Of a stretch of 64,000 nucleotides of DNA, positions 17,466-26,654 are shown piece by piece. Position numbers and translations under genes: made by a program. The first letter of the stretch is position 1. Each line of letters begins with the position of its first letter. The stretch covers positions 186,001-250,000 of the forward strand of contig NZ_SAIQ01000004.1 in NCBI RefSeq assembly GCF_004118155.1. The letters run 5' to 3'. The stretch comes from Edaphocola flava (GTDB lineage: Bacteria; Bacteroidota; Bacteroidia; Chitinophagales; Chitinophagaceae). The notes beneath the pieces were generated by a model, which did not search any database, was not told the origin of the DNA, and worked only from the letters and a program-made list of their open reading frames with translations.

Positions 17466-18020
17466 ATGACATACAATCTGGACTGGCTCATAAACAATGT
17501 TGAAAAAGGAACGCGAGCAAAATATTTATTTTTCTGGGGACACCAGAAAAGTAAAAGTGGCGAATTGACATCATCCTGTTTTAGTCAATGGTGGATATCA
17601 CCTTTTATCATTGACAAAGTAAAATATAACACTGCCGAGCATTGGATGATGGCACAAAAAGCACTTTTGTTTGACGACAAAGAAAATTATGAGCAAATAA
17701 TTCTTGCAAAATCTCCCGCAGAAGCAAAGTCTTTGGGCAGGAAAGTGCGCAATTTTGATGATACTACCTGGAACAGTAAACGATTTGAAATAGTTTTGAA
17801 AGGAAACTTCGAGAAATTCACACAGGATGAGGGCCTGAAAGACTTTTTACTTAATACAAAAGACAGGGTTTTAGTAGAAGCGAGTCCTGTTGACAGCATC
17901 TGGGGTATAGGACTGACTGCTGATAGTGAGAAAGCTGAAAATCCCAAATGTTGGAATGGGTTAAATCTACTTGGCTTTGCCCTGATGGAGGTGCGAGATA
18001 TGATCCGAAATGCTCAATAG
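17466..18020 (+). CDS. NADAR-family protein (YbiA/RibX-like)
   Basis: 184 residues matching the NADAR fold: FFWGHQ, CFSQWWISPFIID, YNTAEHWMMAQKALLFDD, and the end WGIGL-x16-WNGLNLLGFALMEVRD. In characterised members the domain hydrolyses the N-glycosidic bond of damaged or reactive riboflavin intermediates, and some remove ADP-ribose from DNA bases. Which activity applies here is unknown. The codon and base composition is somewhat more A-rich than that of its neighbours. It is monocistronic between two terminators. Confidence 0.88.
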   Translation: MTYNLDWLINNVEKGTRAKYLFFWGHQKSKSGELTSSCFSQWWISPFIIDKVKYNTAEHWMMAQKALLFDDKENYEQIILAKSPAEAKSLGRKVRNFDDTTWNSKRFEIVLKGNFEKFTQDEGLKDFLLNTKDRVLVEASPVDSIWGIGLTADSEKAENPKCWNGLNLLGFALMEVRDMIRNAQ

Positions 18021-18097
18021 GCAAAATTTATACTTTAGATAGAATGCAAATTGTGCTGTAAATTAATACTATGTGTATAGAATACTCTTCATACTAA

Positions 18098-18125
18098 TAA
18101 AGGCTGCGTGGTAACGCAGCCTTTA
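18098..18125 (+). terminator. Terminator after the NADAR gene
   Basis: TAAAGGCTGCGT / ACGCAGCCTTTA perfect stem with a GGTA loop. The dispersed repeat copy B begins immediately after it. Confidence 0.75.
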
Positions 18126-18130
18126 CAATT

Positions 18131-18612
18131 AACTGATTATACGCATATAGTAAACTATTTTCTTCGTCCTTTTGTCCGGCAACAAAAGGACCAAAAATGC
18201 CTTTGTTTTCATCAAGGCGATTGCGGGGCACCGCCATTTTGTACCGTTGCGTGCATTGATCGTCTGAGCTTAATGTGTGATGCGTTCGCTGCTCAACGAT
18301 CGCATCTCCACTCCAAAATGGCTATCGCTGTGATGAAAACAACAAGCAATCCGTACAGTACAGATCGCTCGAAAGGCCTTATAAATCCGGCGTTAAGAAA
18401 ATCATTGGCTCGGTCGATAAAGTCGTAAACCATTGTCTGAGCACAGCGAGTCTGGTTTGCGACCGACCGACACATTGATTTTTAGCCAGGGATTTATACA
18501 GCCTTGATTTTTTGGCGCTACCTTTTGCATCAAGGCAAAAGGTAGCAAAAGATATATAGGCTACTTAAATTATAATGCTAAACTTTGTTTCCTTTAAGTG
18601 GATACTTAGTTT
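18131..18612 (+). repeat. Dispersed intergenic repeat, copy B (longest copy)
   Basis: The fullest copy in the window, about 480 bp. It carries a 10-bp hairpin at 18166-18191 (GTCCTTTTGT / ACAAAAGGAC, loop CCGGCA), long imperfect inverted arms, a GATCCGTAC hairpin and a right-end hairpin at 18517-18546 (GCTACCTTTTGC / GCAAAAGGTAGC, loop ATCAAG). It fills the space between the NADAR terminator and the M20 peptidase stop. I see no conserved open frame. Copies A, C and D share it in part. Confidence 0.88.
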
Positions 18613-18615
18613 ACT

Positions 18616-19800
18616 TTATCTGCTCAAATATCGGTAAGCCGTCCAGGCCATCAATCCAGCACCAGTAATCAAAGCTGATTCATCAATATCGAAGCGGGCA
18701 TGATGCACCGGGTAGGTAAACTCCTGGTTATCTTTATTAGTACCCAGGCGATAAAAACATCCGGGTATTTCGTGGCTGTAGAAGCTGAAATCTTCGGCAG
18801 TCATGCGCATATCCAGGTCTCCCACCTTTTCTGCACCCAGGTAATTGATTGCTTCGGTCTTTACCATATCATGCAGTTCCGGATCGTTATACAGGCTAGG
18901 GTAGCCGTCAGGGAAGTGTACCTCAGCTGTTGCCCCCCAGGCCGCGCAGGTATCTTCGCATACCTTTTTGAGTAATTCCAGCGCCTCTTTGCGCCAGGGT
19001 TCATCGAAGGTGCGCATGGTACCCAGGATTTCTACTGTTTCTGGTATTACATTGGTTACCATGCCTCCCGAGATCTTACCGAAAGTAAGCACCGTCGGCG
19101 TTAGCGGGTTGCAGCGGCGGGATACGATCTGCTGCAGGGAAACAATAAGGTTCGCCGCAATCGTAATCGGATCTATGGTTTTATGCGGAAGGGCAGCATG
19201 GCCACCTTTTCCCTTAATGGTAATATGAATTTCGTCTGCACTGGCCATATACTGACCAGGTCGGAAAGCTACTGTTCCTGCGGGTAATTCCGGGAAAACG
19301 TGCAGCCCTACAATAGCTGAAGGTCTTGGATTTTCCAGTACACCGGCTTTAATCATCAGGCTGGCGCCGCCGGGGCTTTGCTCTTCGCCCGGTTGAAAGA
19401 TCAGTTTTACCGTTCCTGAAAACTCTTGTTTAATATCATTGAGAATGCGTGCAGCGCCTAAAAGACAGGTGGTATGTACATCATGTCCGCAGGCATGCAT
19501 TACTCCTTCATTGGTGCTTTTGTATGGCACCTCATTCTGCTCATGAATTGGTAACGCATCCATATCGGCCCTCAGAGCTATACAACTCCGTTCCGGATCA
19601 TTACCACGAATATAGCCGACAATACCGGTACCGGCAATGCCTTTTTCAAAAGGAATGCCCATTTCGCTGAGTTGGCTGCAGACATATTCCATAGTTTCCT
19701 GCTCTTCAAAAGAAAGCTCAGGGTGTGCATGTAAATGTCTCCTGGTCTGGATAAGGTAATTGTTTAATGCCTGTGCCTTGGAATGGATGGCTTCTTTCAT
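18616..19800 (-). CDS. M20-family amidohydrolase (N-acyl amino acid hydrolase)
   Basis: 394 residues, standard length. Metal-site motifs are present: ALRADMDALPI (residues about 77-87), MHACGHDVHT and the catalytic FQPGEEQSPGGA, plus HAALPHKTIDPI in the dimerisation domain. Family members hydrolyse N-acyl amino acids, hippurate-like compounds or related amides in the cytoplasm; the substrate here is not determined. It is the last gene of a minus-strand run (deoC-SPOR-M20) with 5 bp between it and the SPOR gene. Confidence 0.9.
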   Translation of the reverse strand: MKEAIHSKAQALNNYLIQTRRHLHAHPELSFEEQETMEYVCSQLSEMGIPFEKGIAGTGIVGYIRGNDPERSCIALRADMDALPIHEQNEVPYKSTNEGVMHACGHDVHTTCLLGAARILNDIKQEFSGTVKLIFQPGEEQSPGGASLMIKAGVLENPRPSAIVGLHVFPELPAGTVAFRPGQYMASADEIHITIKGKGGHAALPHKTIDPITIAANLIVSLQQIVSRRCNPLTPTVLTFGKISGGMVTNVIPETVEILGTMRTFDEPWRKEALELLKKVCEDTCAAWGATAEVHFPDGYPSLYNDPELHDMVKTEAINYLGAEKVGDLDMRMTAEDFSFYSHEIPGCFYRLGTNKDNQEFTYPVHHARFDIDESALITGAGLMAWTAYRYLSR

Positions 19801-19805
19801 GTGTA

Positions 19806-20399
19806 TTAATGTGCCGAATCGTTTTTAGAAGAAGTACCTGTATTCAGGTTTGTGCCCGGTAAGCCTGCCGGTTTGGGCGGAATGCGGTTATTGATGAGCG
19901 ATGGAACGATCATTACCGTATAGCTTTGTCCCAGGTAGCGATAGAATTCGCCGGCTTCCTGGCGGCTGCGGAAATCACCTACACGTATTCTGTAATATGG
20001 TGATGCATAGGTAATGTAAGAGCGTACAGAAGGGAAGCGCTTCATAAAGCCAATCTTTACAGCCTTGGCTTTTTCACGATCCGGACCGCTATATATCTGG
20101 ATGCGATAGCCTTTGGAAACGTTTGATATTCTTCGCTTTACAGTATATGTACCACCTTCTTCAGTATAATGATCTACACTCTCCAGGCTTTGCTGTTGCG
20201 GGGCCTGCTCCTTTGGCGCCTGTGTCGATGGCGGCGGTGCCGATGGTTTGGAACTTTGTGCACCAGGCATCTCCGGACCTATCATCTTACCCGTGCTCAC
20301 AGCCTTAGGAGGCTGATTGCCGGATTTTTTATCTTGAGAATATCCTAATTTATTAACAATCAATAGCAATGATAGTGTTAGATAAAGTAGTTTTTTCAT
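19806..20399 (-). CDS. SPOR-domain protein
   Basis: 197 residues with a signal peptide (to LGYSQ), a Pro/Gln/Ser-rich linker (residues about 25-90) and a C-terminal SPOR domain (SKGYRIQIYSGPDREKAKAVKIG to YYRIRVGDFRSRQEAGEFYRYL). SPOR domains bind denuded peptidoglycan glycan strands, often at division sites. The gene sits 2 bp after deoC and 5 bp before the M20 gene, so it is cotranscribed with metabolic genes, which says little about its role. Confidence 0.85.
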   Translation of the reverse strand: MKKLLYLTLSLLLIVNKLGYSQDKKSGNQPPKAVSTGKMIGPEMPGAQSSKPSAPPPSTQAPKEQAPQQQSLESVDHYTEEGGTYTVKRRISNVSKGYRIQIYSGPDREKAKAVKIGFMKRFPSVRSYITYASPYYRIRVGDFRSRQEAGEFYRYLGQSYTVMIVPSLINNRIPPKPAGLPGTNLNTGTSSKNDSAH

Positions 20400-20401
20400 A
20401 A

Positions 20402-21064
20402 TTACATGTTTTTGCGTTGTTCTTTAGCAATCTGCACACTGGCCGATGCGCCGATACGGCTGGCCCCTGCTGCCACATATTTTGCTGCATCTTCATAAGT
20501 TCTGATGCCACCTGAAGCTTTGATCATAATCGACTCTGGAAGATGTGCCCGCATCAGTTGAACGGCCTCCAGGCTGGCGCCTTTTTCAGCATATCCTGTA
20601 GATGTTTTTACAAAATCAACATGATGTTTGGCATACAGTTCGCAGGAGCGTATAATTTCAGTGTCAGTCAGTATTCCACTTTCGATAATTACCTTTAATG
20701 CTTTGTCATTCAGTCTTATAGGTACTAATATTTTGGCAACTTCTTTAGATAAAAAATCCCAGTCGCCATTCTTCAGGGCAGCCAGGTTGTGTACCATATC
20801 AATCTCGTCTGCACCGTCGGCGAGTGCATCTTCTACTTCCTGCACCTTGCTTTTGGTACTGCTGTAGCCAAATGGGAAGCCGATTACCGTAGCAACCTTT
20901 ACCGGAGTATTCAGTAGTATCTGCTTCGCCGCTTTCACATAAAAGGGAGGCACACATACTGCCGCAAACTGATACTTGATAGCATCATTGCAGAGTTGCT
21001 CTACTTCGCTAATCGTCGTTGACGGTTTTAGTATCGTATGGTCGATATATGATTCTATCTGCAT
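20402..21064 (-). CDS. deoC: Deoxyribose-phosphate aldolase
   Basis: 220 residues. The Schiff-base lysine lies in VDFVKTSTGY and the proton-relay region in KVIIESGIL, with IDHTILKP at the start and IKASGGIRTYEDA near the end. It cleaves 2-deoxyribose 5-phosphate to glyceraldehyde 3-phosphate and acetaldehyde in deoxynucleoside catabolism. Part of a tightly packed minus-strand operon between DUF4249 and SPOR genes. Confidence 0.95.
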   Translation of the reverse strand: MQIESYIDHTILKPSTTISEVEQLCNDAIKYQFAAVCVPPFYVKAAKQILLNTPVKVATVIGFPFGYSSTKSKVQEVEDALADGADEIDMVHNLAALKNGDWDFLSKEVAKILVPIRLNDKALKVIIESGILTDTEIIRSCELYAKHHVDFVKTSTGYAEKGASLEAVQLMRAHLPESIMIKASGGIRTYEDAAKYVAAGASRIGASASVQIAKEQRKNM

Positions 21065-21088
21065 TATAGGTTTAGATAGTGTTAATTT

Positions 21089-21988
21089 TTAGTTTATAAT
21101 CAGTGTTTTGTATGCTGATGAATACCCTGCCCAAATACCCAGTGCGCCGTTGGAAACATTGCTGCCTACCTTAATCGGGGTACTGAACGGATTACCTGTT
21201 GTGCCTATTGAGAACTCCAGGGTTTGCCAGAAAGTATAGGTGGTGCGGTCAATCGCTGACCATTTTACGGTAACAGTATCGCCTCGTTCAAAGTAACGGT
21301 ACGTCATGAAATTAAAAGTATCCATAGGTTGAATACCATTAGAAATATCTATATCTATAGAGGTGCCGTTAATGATATCATCATTGTATGTCGAAAAACG
21401 ATCGGTAAGGTATCCCTCGCTATTGCGGCTTGTAAATATACGTACACTATTGCCCGGCGTATCAGGATCGGTATAACGGGCTTTTAACTGTCGAAAATCA
21501 GGGTTATTGTCTACCACTTCCGGCAATTGTTCTGCCCAGATAGAATCCAGGGCTTTTACATGCGGAATAAAAGTTGAGGCTTCATGTATTTTGCCTTGAT
21601 AATCAATAGTTAACTTGTATGATCTTCCCTGCACACCCAAAAAGGTAAGATCTGCTGGATTAGCCGTATCCACCGTATAAAAAGAGTAGCGGTTATTCAG
21701 CGTATCAATATTATACTCTCTTAACTGAATCGTACGGGTGCCATCGCTGACTTTTACCGTAGCGCCGTGTATAAAAGAGTTTTGCAGATTACCCAGGTCT
21801 ATTTTGGAAAAGAAGCCCAGACTTTTGGTCAGCAATACAAACGGAGGCTGACCTGCTTCAATACGGCCTTCTACAACCAGTTTTTCAGTAATGTCGGTAG
21901 GGAGATTGAAGTTGACTTCTTTCTCGCAGGAACTGAATACTGCGATGATACCTATTAAAATAATTACAGACGCGAATAGCTTTTTCAT
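21089..21988 (-). CDS. DUF4249 lipoprotein
   Basis: 299 residues with a lipobox (FSSC followed by EKEVNF) and the family signature EKLVVEGRIEAGQPPFVLLTKS, then a strand-rich body. DUF4249 proteins usually lie directly beside a TonB receptor and probably act as its surface lipoprotein partner. Here no receptor is adjacent: the gene lies between rlmB (15 bp) and deoC (24 bp) inside a housekeeping operon. A receptor of the type commonly paired with DUF4249 is at 51254-53605, 30 kb away. Confidence 0.85.
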   Translation of the reverse strand: MKKLFASVIILIGIIAVFSSCEKEVNFNLPTDITEKLVVEGRIEAGQPPFVLLTKSLGFFSKIDLGNLQNSFIHGATVKVSDGTRTIQLREYNIDTLNNRYSFYTVDTANPADLTFLGVQGRSYKLTIDYQGKIHEASTFIPHVKALDSIWAEQLPEVVDNNPDFRQLKARYTDPDTPGNSVRIFTSRNSEGYLTDRFSTYNDDIINGTSIDIDISNGIQPMDTFNFMTYRYFERGDTVTVKWSAIDRTTYTFWQTLEFSIGTTGNPFSTPIKVGSNVSNGALGIWAGYSSAYKTLIIN

Positions 21989-22003
21989 AAAAAGTAGACT
22001 GTT

Positions 22004-22804
22004 TTACTGTCTTTGCTTGAATGTCTCATACATCATGATGCCGGCTGCAACAGAAACGTTCAGGGAATCGAAATGTTCAGACATAGGTATTTTCACCAGG
22101 TGATCTGCTGTTTTTAACACATAATTGCTCACACCGGTATCTTCTGCACCCATTACTACAGCCAGCGGTGCTTTCAGATCCACATCGCTCAGCATTGTTT
22201 CGGTTTGCAGACTGGTTGCAATCACAATGATACCGTTTAAACGTAATGTATCAATTGCTTGTTGTACAGAGGCAACACGGCAGATCGCGATTTTCTCCAG
22301 GGCACCGGCAGAGGTTTTGATACCATCTTCCGTAATAGCCGCATTATTAGCGCTTGGCACGACAATTGCATGTGCACCAAAGCCATAAGCCGAACGGGCA
22401 ATGGCACCCATATTACGGGTATCGGTAATACCATCCAGTACAACCAGGAGAGGGGTCTCGCCCTTATCCACGATCAGGTCTATCACGCCCTGCAATGGCT
22501 GATAAGTGATCAGGCCTGCAATAGCCACCACACCCTGGTGATTGACTTTGGTAAAACGGTCCAGTTTTTCTGTAGGTACATAACTTACCATAATGTCCCG
22601 CTTCTTGGCCAGGTTCTTGATCGTACCGATCTCATCGCCGGTAGCCGTTTTTAAGATAAAAATCTTTTCAATATCTGTACTTTCATTTAATGCCTCGATG
22701 AGGGGTTTGCGCCCGATAATCAAACGGCTTTTAGGTACAGAAGTACGCTGATTGCGATAATTACTGGTGGTATTCTTGCTGTTGCTGTTGTTGTTAAAGC
22801 TCAA
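22004..22804 (-). CDS. rlmB: 23S rRNA 2'-O-methyltransferase, RlmB/TrmH family
   Basis: A SpoU-class (SPOUT) methyltransferase of about 267 residues. It has an Asn/Ser-rich start, an N-terminal L30e-like substrate-binding domain (RLIIGRKPLIEALNES) and the three SPOUT motifs: DGITDTRNMGAIARSA, VVMGAEDTGVS and SLNVSVAAGI. RlmB methylates G2251 of 23S rRNA using S-adenosylmethionine. No ATG precedes the conserved N-terminus in frame; the first usable codon is a TTG at 22802-22804. It lies 6 bp after the thioredoxin-like gene. Confidence 0.88.
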   Translation of the reverse strand: MSFNNNSNSKNTTSNYRNQRTSVPKSRLIIGRKPLIEALNESTDIEKIFILKTATGDEIGTIKNLAKKRDIMVSYVPTEKLDRFTKVNHQGVVAIAGLITYQPLQGVIDLIVDKGETPLLVVLDGITDTRNMGAIARSAYGFGAHAIVVPSANNAAITEDGIKTSAGALEKIAICRVASVQQAIDTLRLNGIIVIATSLQTETMLSDVDLKAPLAVVMGAEDTGVSNYVLKTADHLVKIPMSEHFDSLNVSVAAGIMMYETFKQRQ

Positions 22805-22810
22805 AATGTA

Positions 22811-23287
22811 TTAAGGATTAATCTTTTTATAAGTCCATATTTTCAGGAAATCGGCTATTCTCTCTGCACTATACCCATTTCCCTGTTCGAGAAATGAAGT
22901 ATTCTGGGTCATAATCTGTTGCCCTTTTTCATTGAGGATAACAATAACCGGAAAGCCGAATCGCTGAGGCTCCTGCAGGGAATGCAGCACCTTTTCGTTT
23001 TTATTTTCTTTACTATAGTTCACATGAACTACTTCATATTCATTCAGAAAGGTTTTCAGAGTGTCGTTCTCATTCAGAAAACGATCCAGTCGCATGCACC
23101 AGGTACACCAGTTGCCACCGACAAAAATCATAACATGCTTTTTGTTTTTTGCAGCACTTTTCTTTGCATCGGCAATCGCTTTGCTGGCATCAGCTTCCGG
23201 ATGGTACACTTTTTTAGCTGCGGTTTGCTGGCTAAAGCTCTGAATACCAAACAGAATACAAATAATCAGTAACCAGAATCTTTTCAT
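22811..23287 (-). CDS. Periplasmic thioredoxin-like protein
   Basis: 158 residues with a signal peptide (to FSQ) and a thioredoxin fold with the redox motif CTWCMRLD in GGNWCTWCMRL (about residues 57-67), followed by a FGFPVIVILNEKG cis-proline region. It is exported, so it probably handles disulfides or thiols in the periplasm; the partner is unknown. It is the first gene of the minus-strand operon reaching to the M20 gene. Confidence 0.85.
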   Translation of the reverse strand: MKRFWLLIICILFGIQSFSQQTAAKKVYHPEADASKAIADAKKSAAKNKKHVMIFVGGNWCTWCMRLDRFLNENDTLKTFLNEYEVVHVNYSKENKNEKVLHSLQEPQRFGFPVIVILNEKGQQIMTQNTSFLEQGNGYSAERIADFLKIWTYKKINP

Positions 23288-23330
23288 ATTTCATTTTTTC
23301 TCCCTGTAGAGGAGACTCACTTTGTATTGG

Positions 23331-23338
23331 CAAATGTA
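23331..23338 (-). promoter_or_regulatory. Promoter -7 element of the thioredoxin-rlmB operon
   Basis: On the minus strand TACATTTG matches TAnnTTTG and lies 43 bp upstream of the thioredoxin ATG. Confidence 0.5.
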
Positions 23339-23396
23339 GCATATATCAGGCAGATAACACAAAAATACTGGGTCTATGCGTTGCTGCAACTGGATT

Positions 23397-24353
23397 TTAG
23401 CTGTTGGGTATTAATATACGGTATGTTTTTCCGGCACGTACGGTCAGTGACTTGCTGCGCAGCCATTGGTTAGCCATTTTGATCTGCTGGTACGTACTGC
23501 CGTTTTGCTTGGCCCATGCCGCCAGGTCGGGAATCGAGTTAGCAACCTCAACGGTACGGCCTGCAATGGGCTGATACACATCGTCTTTCTCGATCACAAA
23601 GCCAAGTTTGTCTGAGTTGGAAATGATGTACTTCAATGCCAGGATGCGGTATACATAGCGATTGGTCTCTTCCGGCAGCAGCAGGTTGTAATAATTGGTC
23701 TCGTATTGCTGACTGCTGTAATTACTGTATCCGCCCATACCCATATTGTAAGAAGCTGCAGCTGCAGTCCAGTTGCCAAATTTGGTATAAGCCTGTTTCA
23801 GGTAGCGGCAGGCGGCTTCTGTAGACCGTTCCAGGTCGTAGCGCTCATCTACCTCATCGGTGATTTCCAGTCCGAATTGCTGTCCGGAACCTTTCAGGAA
23901 TTGCCAGTAACCGGCTGCTCCGGCTTTGGACACCTGGTTGTACAGGGCACTTTCTGCCACGCAGAGATATTTAAAATCTTCCGGCAGGCCATTGGCTTTA
24001 AGAATGCGCTCGATAGTAGGGAAGGTGCGGTAGGCCAGTTTTAATATATATATGGTGCTGCCGTGCATATAAGCATTAAACAGCAATTCGCGGTCCAGTC
24101 TTTCCTTTACATCCCAGCGGCTGAGCGGGGTAGCCTCGCCGGCAAATGCAATACTCTTTGGTAATTTAGGTGCAGTCCATTTGCCACTGGTAGACAATGG
24201 TGTATACACCTCAGTAGGTGCAGAATTTACTATAGGAGCACTGGTCGTCAGCGTATTGTCTTCAGCATTGTTTCTGTCCTTTTTCTTATCTGTTGCCAGG
24301 GCCGGAAGGCTTAATCCCAAGAAGGTGAAGCCCAGTATATATCTGTTTATCAT
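23397..24353 (-). CDS. Membrane-exported lytic transglycosylase (SLT domain)
   Basis: About 318 residues from the ATG at 24351-24353, which gives a clean signal peptide (MINRYILGFTFLGLSLPALA); the frame is open 12 codons further upstream but without a signal. The SLT domain has the catalytic Glu in LCVAESALYN and the motifs AGAAGYWQF and AAASYNMGMGGYS. A short LysM-like end (NGSTYQQIKMANQWL to YRILIPNS) probably binds glycan. It cleaves peptidoglycan between MurNAc and GlcNAc with 1,6-anhydro formation. Transcribed alone, upstream of the thioredoxin operon. Confidence 0.88.
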   Translation of the reverse strand: MINRYILGFTFLGLSLPALATDKKKDRNNAEDNTLTTSAPIVNSAPTEVYTPLSTSGKWTAPKLPKSIAFAGEATPLSRWDVKERLDRELLFNAYMHGSTIYILKLAYRTFPTIERILKANGLPEDFKYLCVAESALYNQVSKAGAAGYWQFLKGSGQQFGLEITDEVDERYDLERSTEAACRYLKQAYTKFGNWTAAAASYNMGMGGYSNYSSQQYETNYYNLLLPEETNRYVYRILALKYIISNSDKLGFVIEKDDVYQPIAGRTVEVANSIPDLAAWAKQNGSTYQQIKMANQWLRSKSLTVRAGKTYRILIPNS

Positions 24354-24474
24354 ATGGTAGTATTTGTATGGTTGTGGAATGTAATACAAGCTTAAACTTG
24401 CAATATAACTAAGAAATTGCAGAATAATTTGTTAATGAAATGATACAAAATACGAGAAACAATTTATTAATGAG

Positions 24475-24482
24475 TATATTTG
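24475..24482 (+). promoter_or_regulatory. Promoter -7 element of carA
   Basis: TATATTTG matches TAnnTTTG exactly, 49 bp before the carA ATG. Confidence 0.6.
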
Positions 24483-24531
24483 CACCCCGGTAGATATTAC
24501 CACATTCCCGCATTACATTATTTAATTATTT

Positions 24532-25653
24532 ATGCCCCAACAAGCTAACATCGAAAGACCGGCTTACTTGTTATTAGAAGACGGTACCTTATTCAAAGGA
24601 AAATCATTTGGTAAAATCGGAACGACCGGAGGGGAGCTTTGCTTCAATACCGGTATGACTGGCTATCAGGAAGTATTTACCGACCCATCTTATTCCGGAC
24701 AAATGCTGATTATGAATACAGCATATGTTGGGAACTATGGTGTGAATGACGTAGATGTAGAATCCGGGAAAGTGATGATCAAAGGTCTGATCTGTAAAAA
24801 TATCACTGCCCGTTATTCCAGAATGATGGCAACCGGTTCTTTAAGTGACTACCTGATCGAAAACGGCATCGTTGCCATCCAGGATGTGGACACCCGCGCA
24901 CTGGTACAGCACGTACGTACCAAAGGTGCTATGAACTGTGTGATCTCTTCTGAACATGAAGACATTGCACAGCTGCAGGAAGCACTGAAGGCTATTCCTA
25001 AAATGGAAGGTCTGGACCTGGCTTCTGGTGTCAGCACCAAAGAAGCGTATACCTTCGGTAGCGAAGATGCCCCGATCCGTGTATCGGTGCTGGACTTCGG
25101 TATCAAGCGCAACATGTTACAATGTTTTGCCGACAGAGGTGTATATGTAAAAGTATTCCCGGCTACTTCCGGTATCGGTGATCTGCTGTCCTTTAACCCG
25201 GATGGTATCTTCGTATCCAATGGTCCCGGCGATCCTGCCTCTATGGGTTATGCGATCAAAACCGTACAGGACATCCTGGCCAGCGGTAAACCAATGTTTG
25301 GTATCTGCTTAGGCCACCAGTTACTGGCCCTGGCTAATGGTATCAAAACCTTCAAAATGCACCACGGTCACAGAGGTCTGAACCACCCGGTGAAAAACCT
25401 GATCAGCGGCCGCAGCGAGATCACTACGCAGAACCACGGTTTTGGTGTAGATCAGGAATCCATCAAAGAACATGCTGATACTGTTGAAGTATCTCACGTA
25501 AACCTGAATGACGGTTCTATCGAAGGTATTCGTATCAAGAACAAACCAGCCTTCTCGGTACAGTATCACCCGGAAAGTACACCTGGCCCTTACGATTCCC
25601 GTTACCTGTTTGACGATTTCCTGAACCTGATCAAAAAACATAAATTAAACTAA
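24532..25653 (+). CDS. carA: Carbamoyl-phosphate synthase small subunit
   Basis: 373 residues. The N-terminal CPSase domain (LLEDGTLFKGKSFG, FNTGMTGYQEV) is followed by a class I glutamine amidotransferase domain with the nucleophile Cys259 in FGICLGHQLLALA and the His/Glu pair in YHPESTPGP. It supplies ammonia from glutamine for carbamoyl phosphate, used in arginine and pyrimidine synthesis. The large subunit carB is not next to it; L-threonine dehydrogenase follows after 42 bp. Confidence 0.96.
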   Translation: MPQQANIERPAYLLLEDGTLFKGKSFGKIGTTGGELCFNTGMTGYQEVFTDPSYSGQMLIMNTAYVGNYGVNDVDVESGKVMIKGLICKNITARYSRMMATGSLSDYLIENGIVAIQDVDTRALVQHVRTKGAMNCVISSEHEDIAQLQEALKAIPKMEGLDLASGVSTKEAYTFGSEDAPIRVSVLDFGIKRNMLQCFADRGVYVKVFPATSGIGDLLSFNPDGIFVSNGPGDPASMGYAIKTVQDILASGKPMFGICLGHQLLALANGIKTFKMHHGHRGLNHPVKNLISGRSEITTQNHGFGVDQESIKEHADTVEVSHVNLNDGSIEGIRIKNKPAFSVQYHPESTPGPYDSRYLFDDFLNLIKKHKLN

Positions 25654-25695
25654 TACTCAATCATTCGTAAACCTTACGGATAATCATATTATTAT

Positions 25696-26646
25696 ATGGA
25701 GAAAATTTTGGTGATCGGTGCCGGCGGACAGATCGGCGTAGAACTGACATTAGCATTAAGAGAAAAATACGGTGCAGATAATGTAATTGCATCTGACATT
25801 CGCGAACCGCATGCCTTACTTGCAAATAGTGGTCCGTTTGTAGAACTGGATGTGATGAACTCGCACGCAGTGTCTCTGCTGGTACAGAAAGAAAAGATCA
25901 CTCAGATATATTTACTGGCTGCTATCCTGTCTGCAACAGGGGAGAAGAACCCGCTGTGGGCCTGGGATATCAACATGAAGAGCCTGATGAATATACTGGA
26001 TATCTGTGTGGAGCATAAGGTAGCCAAACTGTACTGGCCTAGCTCTATTGCAGTATTTGGTAACACCACTCCTAAAGATAACACAGAACAAAAGACTGTT
26101 ATTGAGCCGGTTACGGTTTATGGTATCAGTAAGTATGCCGGTGAGTTATGGTGTCAGTATTACTTCAACAAATACGGACTGGATGTGCGCAGCCTGCGTT
26201 ACCCTGGCCTGATCAGCTGGAAATCAGCTCCGGGCGGTGGTACTACAGATTATGCAATCGACATCTATATCGAAGCATTAAAGAAACAATCTTATGAGTG
26301 TTTCCTGAGCGAAGATACTTACCTGCCGATGATGTATATGGATGATGCCATCCGTGCGACAATCGAACTGATGGAAGCACCAAAAGAATCTATCAAAAAC
26401 AGGATGTCTTATAACCTGTCCGGTATGAGTTTCTCCCCTAAAGAGATCGCAGCATCTATTCAAAAACATATTCCTGAGTTCACGATCAGTTACGCTCCTG
26501 ACTTCCGTCAGCAGATCGCAGATAGCTGGCCGAACAGTATTGACGACAGCGAAGCGGCAAAAGACTGGGGTTGGAAAACAGAATTTGACCTGGATAAAAT
26601 GACAGCAGCCATGCTGGAAAACCTGAAAACGGTAAACAGAATGTAA
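25696..26646 (+). CDS. L-threonine 3-dehydrogenase, SDR (GalE-like) type
   Basis: 316 residues. Rossmann motif GAGGQIG at residues 8-14, the SDR catalytic YGISKYAGE, and the segments YPGLISWKSAPGGGTTDYAIDIY and FRQQIADSWPNSIDDSEA that mark the short-chain L-threonine dehydrogenases as opposed to other NAD-dependent epimerases. It oxidises L-threonine to 2-amino-3-ketobutyrate with NAD. It is transcribed after carA and ended by a strong terminator. Confidence 0.88.
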   Translation: MEKILVIGAGGQIGVELTLALREKYGADNVIASDIREPHALLANSGPFVELDVMNSHAVSLLVQKEKITQIYLLAAILSATGEKNPLWAWDINMKSLMNILDICVEHKVAKLYWPSSIAVFGNTTPKDNTEQKTVIEPVTVYGISKYAGELWCQYYFNKYGLDVRSLRYPGLISWKSAPGGGTTDYAIDIYIEALKKQSYECFLSEDTYLPMMYMDDAIRATIELMEAPKESIKNRMSYNLSGMSFSPKEIAASIQKHIPEFTISYAPDFRQQIADSWPNSIDDSEAAKDWGWKTEFDLDKMTAAMLENLKTVNRM

Positions 26647-26654
26647 TCTTAGTC

